In this document: in pieces, positions 6,165-6,320 of the stretch | Layout: every line of letters starts with the position of its first letter | Position numbering within the stretch: the stretch's first letter is position 1 | NCBI GenBank assembly: GCA_003854995.1 | Contig: RQOI01000008.1 | Location: 1-6,320 of the forward strand | Reading direction: 5' to 3' | From: Candidatus Zhuqueibacterota bacterium | GTDB taxonomy: Bacteria; Zhuqueibacterota; Zhuqueibacteria; Residuimicrobiales; Krinioviventaceae | Length of the DNA: 6,320 bases | Made by a program: the position numbers and the translations under genes | The notes under the pieces: model-generated | What the model was told of the DNA's origin: nothing | The model's input: only the letters and a program-made list of their open reading frames with translations | The model's database searches: none

Positions 6165-6320
6165 CTACTCAAAATAGTCTATCATCTGCGGCCTGCGGAA
6201 AGGTCTTTTGAAAAAATCATGTACCACTTTATTGAAAATATCAGGGTTTTCAACAGGCGCCATATGCGTTTCGCCGGGGAAAATGCATAATTGTGCCTGT
6301 GGTATATTCTGATAGATGAG
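6165..6320 (-). CDS. Alpha/beta-hydrolase, C-terminal fragment (N-terminus off window)
   Basis: Only the last 51 codons and the TAG stop (6167-6165) are visible. The fragment starts in IPQAQLCIFPGETHMAPVEN (6-25) and continues with NPDIFNKVVHDFF. This is the typical end of an alpha/beta-hydrolase: a strand, then catalytic His in PGETH (H19 of the fragment), then a final helix containing the DIFNKVVHDFF segment. The tail after it (KRPFRRPQMIDYFE) is short and basic, then acidic. The nucleophile and substrate-facing parts lie beyond base 6320, so the reaction cannot be named. It runs in the same direction as the rest and could belong to the same transcription unit. It is a different protein from hydrolases 1 and 2, and it retains the His that hydrolase 2 lacks. 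Confidence 0.8.
   Translation of the reverse strand, partial: LIYQNIPQAQLCIFPGETHMAPVENPDIFNKVVHDFFKRPFRRPQMIDYFE

Overview
The window reads as part of an exopolysaccharide and protein-sorting locus of a Gram-negative bacterium. Every gene I can support lies on the minus strand, so transcription runs from base 6320 towards base 1. Base composition is roughly balanced by eye. No rRNA, tRNA, mobile element, CRISPR array or long repeat is visible, so the host cannot be named firmly. The gene set is the cassette known from exosortase A (PEP-CTERM) genomes, which are mostly Proteobacteria, so a proteobacterium is the best guess. No exosortase gene or PEP-CTERM substrate lies inside the window, so the link to that system rests on protein families and gene order.

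Layout in transcription order: (1) the last 51 codons of an alpha/beta-hydrolase (6320-6165); (2) a 70-base gap; (3) a 412-residue GT-B glycosyltransferase (6094-4856); (4) an 86-base gap; (5) an 87-residue acyl carrier protein (4769-4506); (6) hydrolase 2 of the exosortase A system (4513-3686), overlapping the carrier protein gene by 8 bases; (7) hydrolase 1 of the same system (3685-2765), starting on the base after the hydrolase 2 stop codon; (8) an AMP-forming acyl-CoA ligase type enzyme (2756-1146), 8 bases further on; (9) a 147-base gap; (10) a PLP-dependent group IV (alanine-racemase-fold) decarboxylase (998-1), cut by the window edge.

The tight packing from the carrier protein to the ligase points to one translationally coupled operon. 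A plausible joint role, which is inference, is that the ligase adenylates a carboxylic acid, probably an amino acid, and loads it on the phosphopantetheine arm of the carrier protein. The PLP enzyme would decarboxylate the free or carrier-bound amino acid, and one or both hydrolase-fold proteins would release or transfer the product, perhaps onto a polysaccharide built by the neighbouring glycosyltransferase. This resembles the BtrJ-BtrI-BtrK logic of butirosin biosynthesis. Two features support a dedicated and poorly understood pathway: hydrolase 1 carries Cys in place of the nucleophilic Ser, and hydrolase 2 has Arg there and no evident catalytic His. The cassette families are known by name, but to my knowledge their substrate and product are not.
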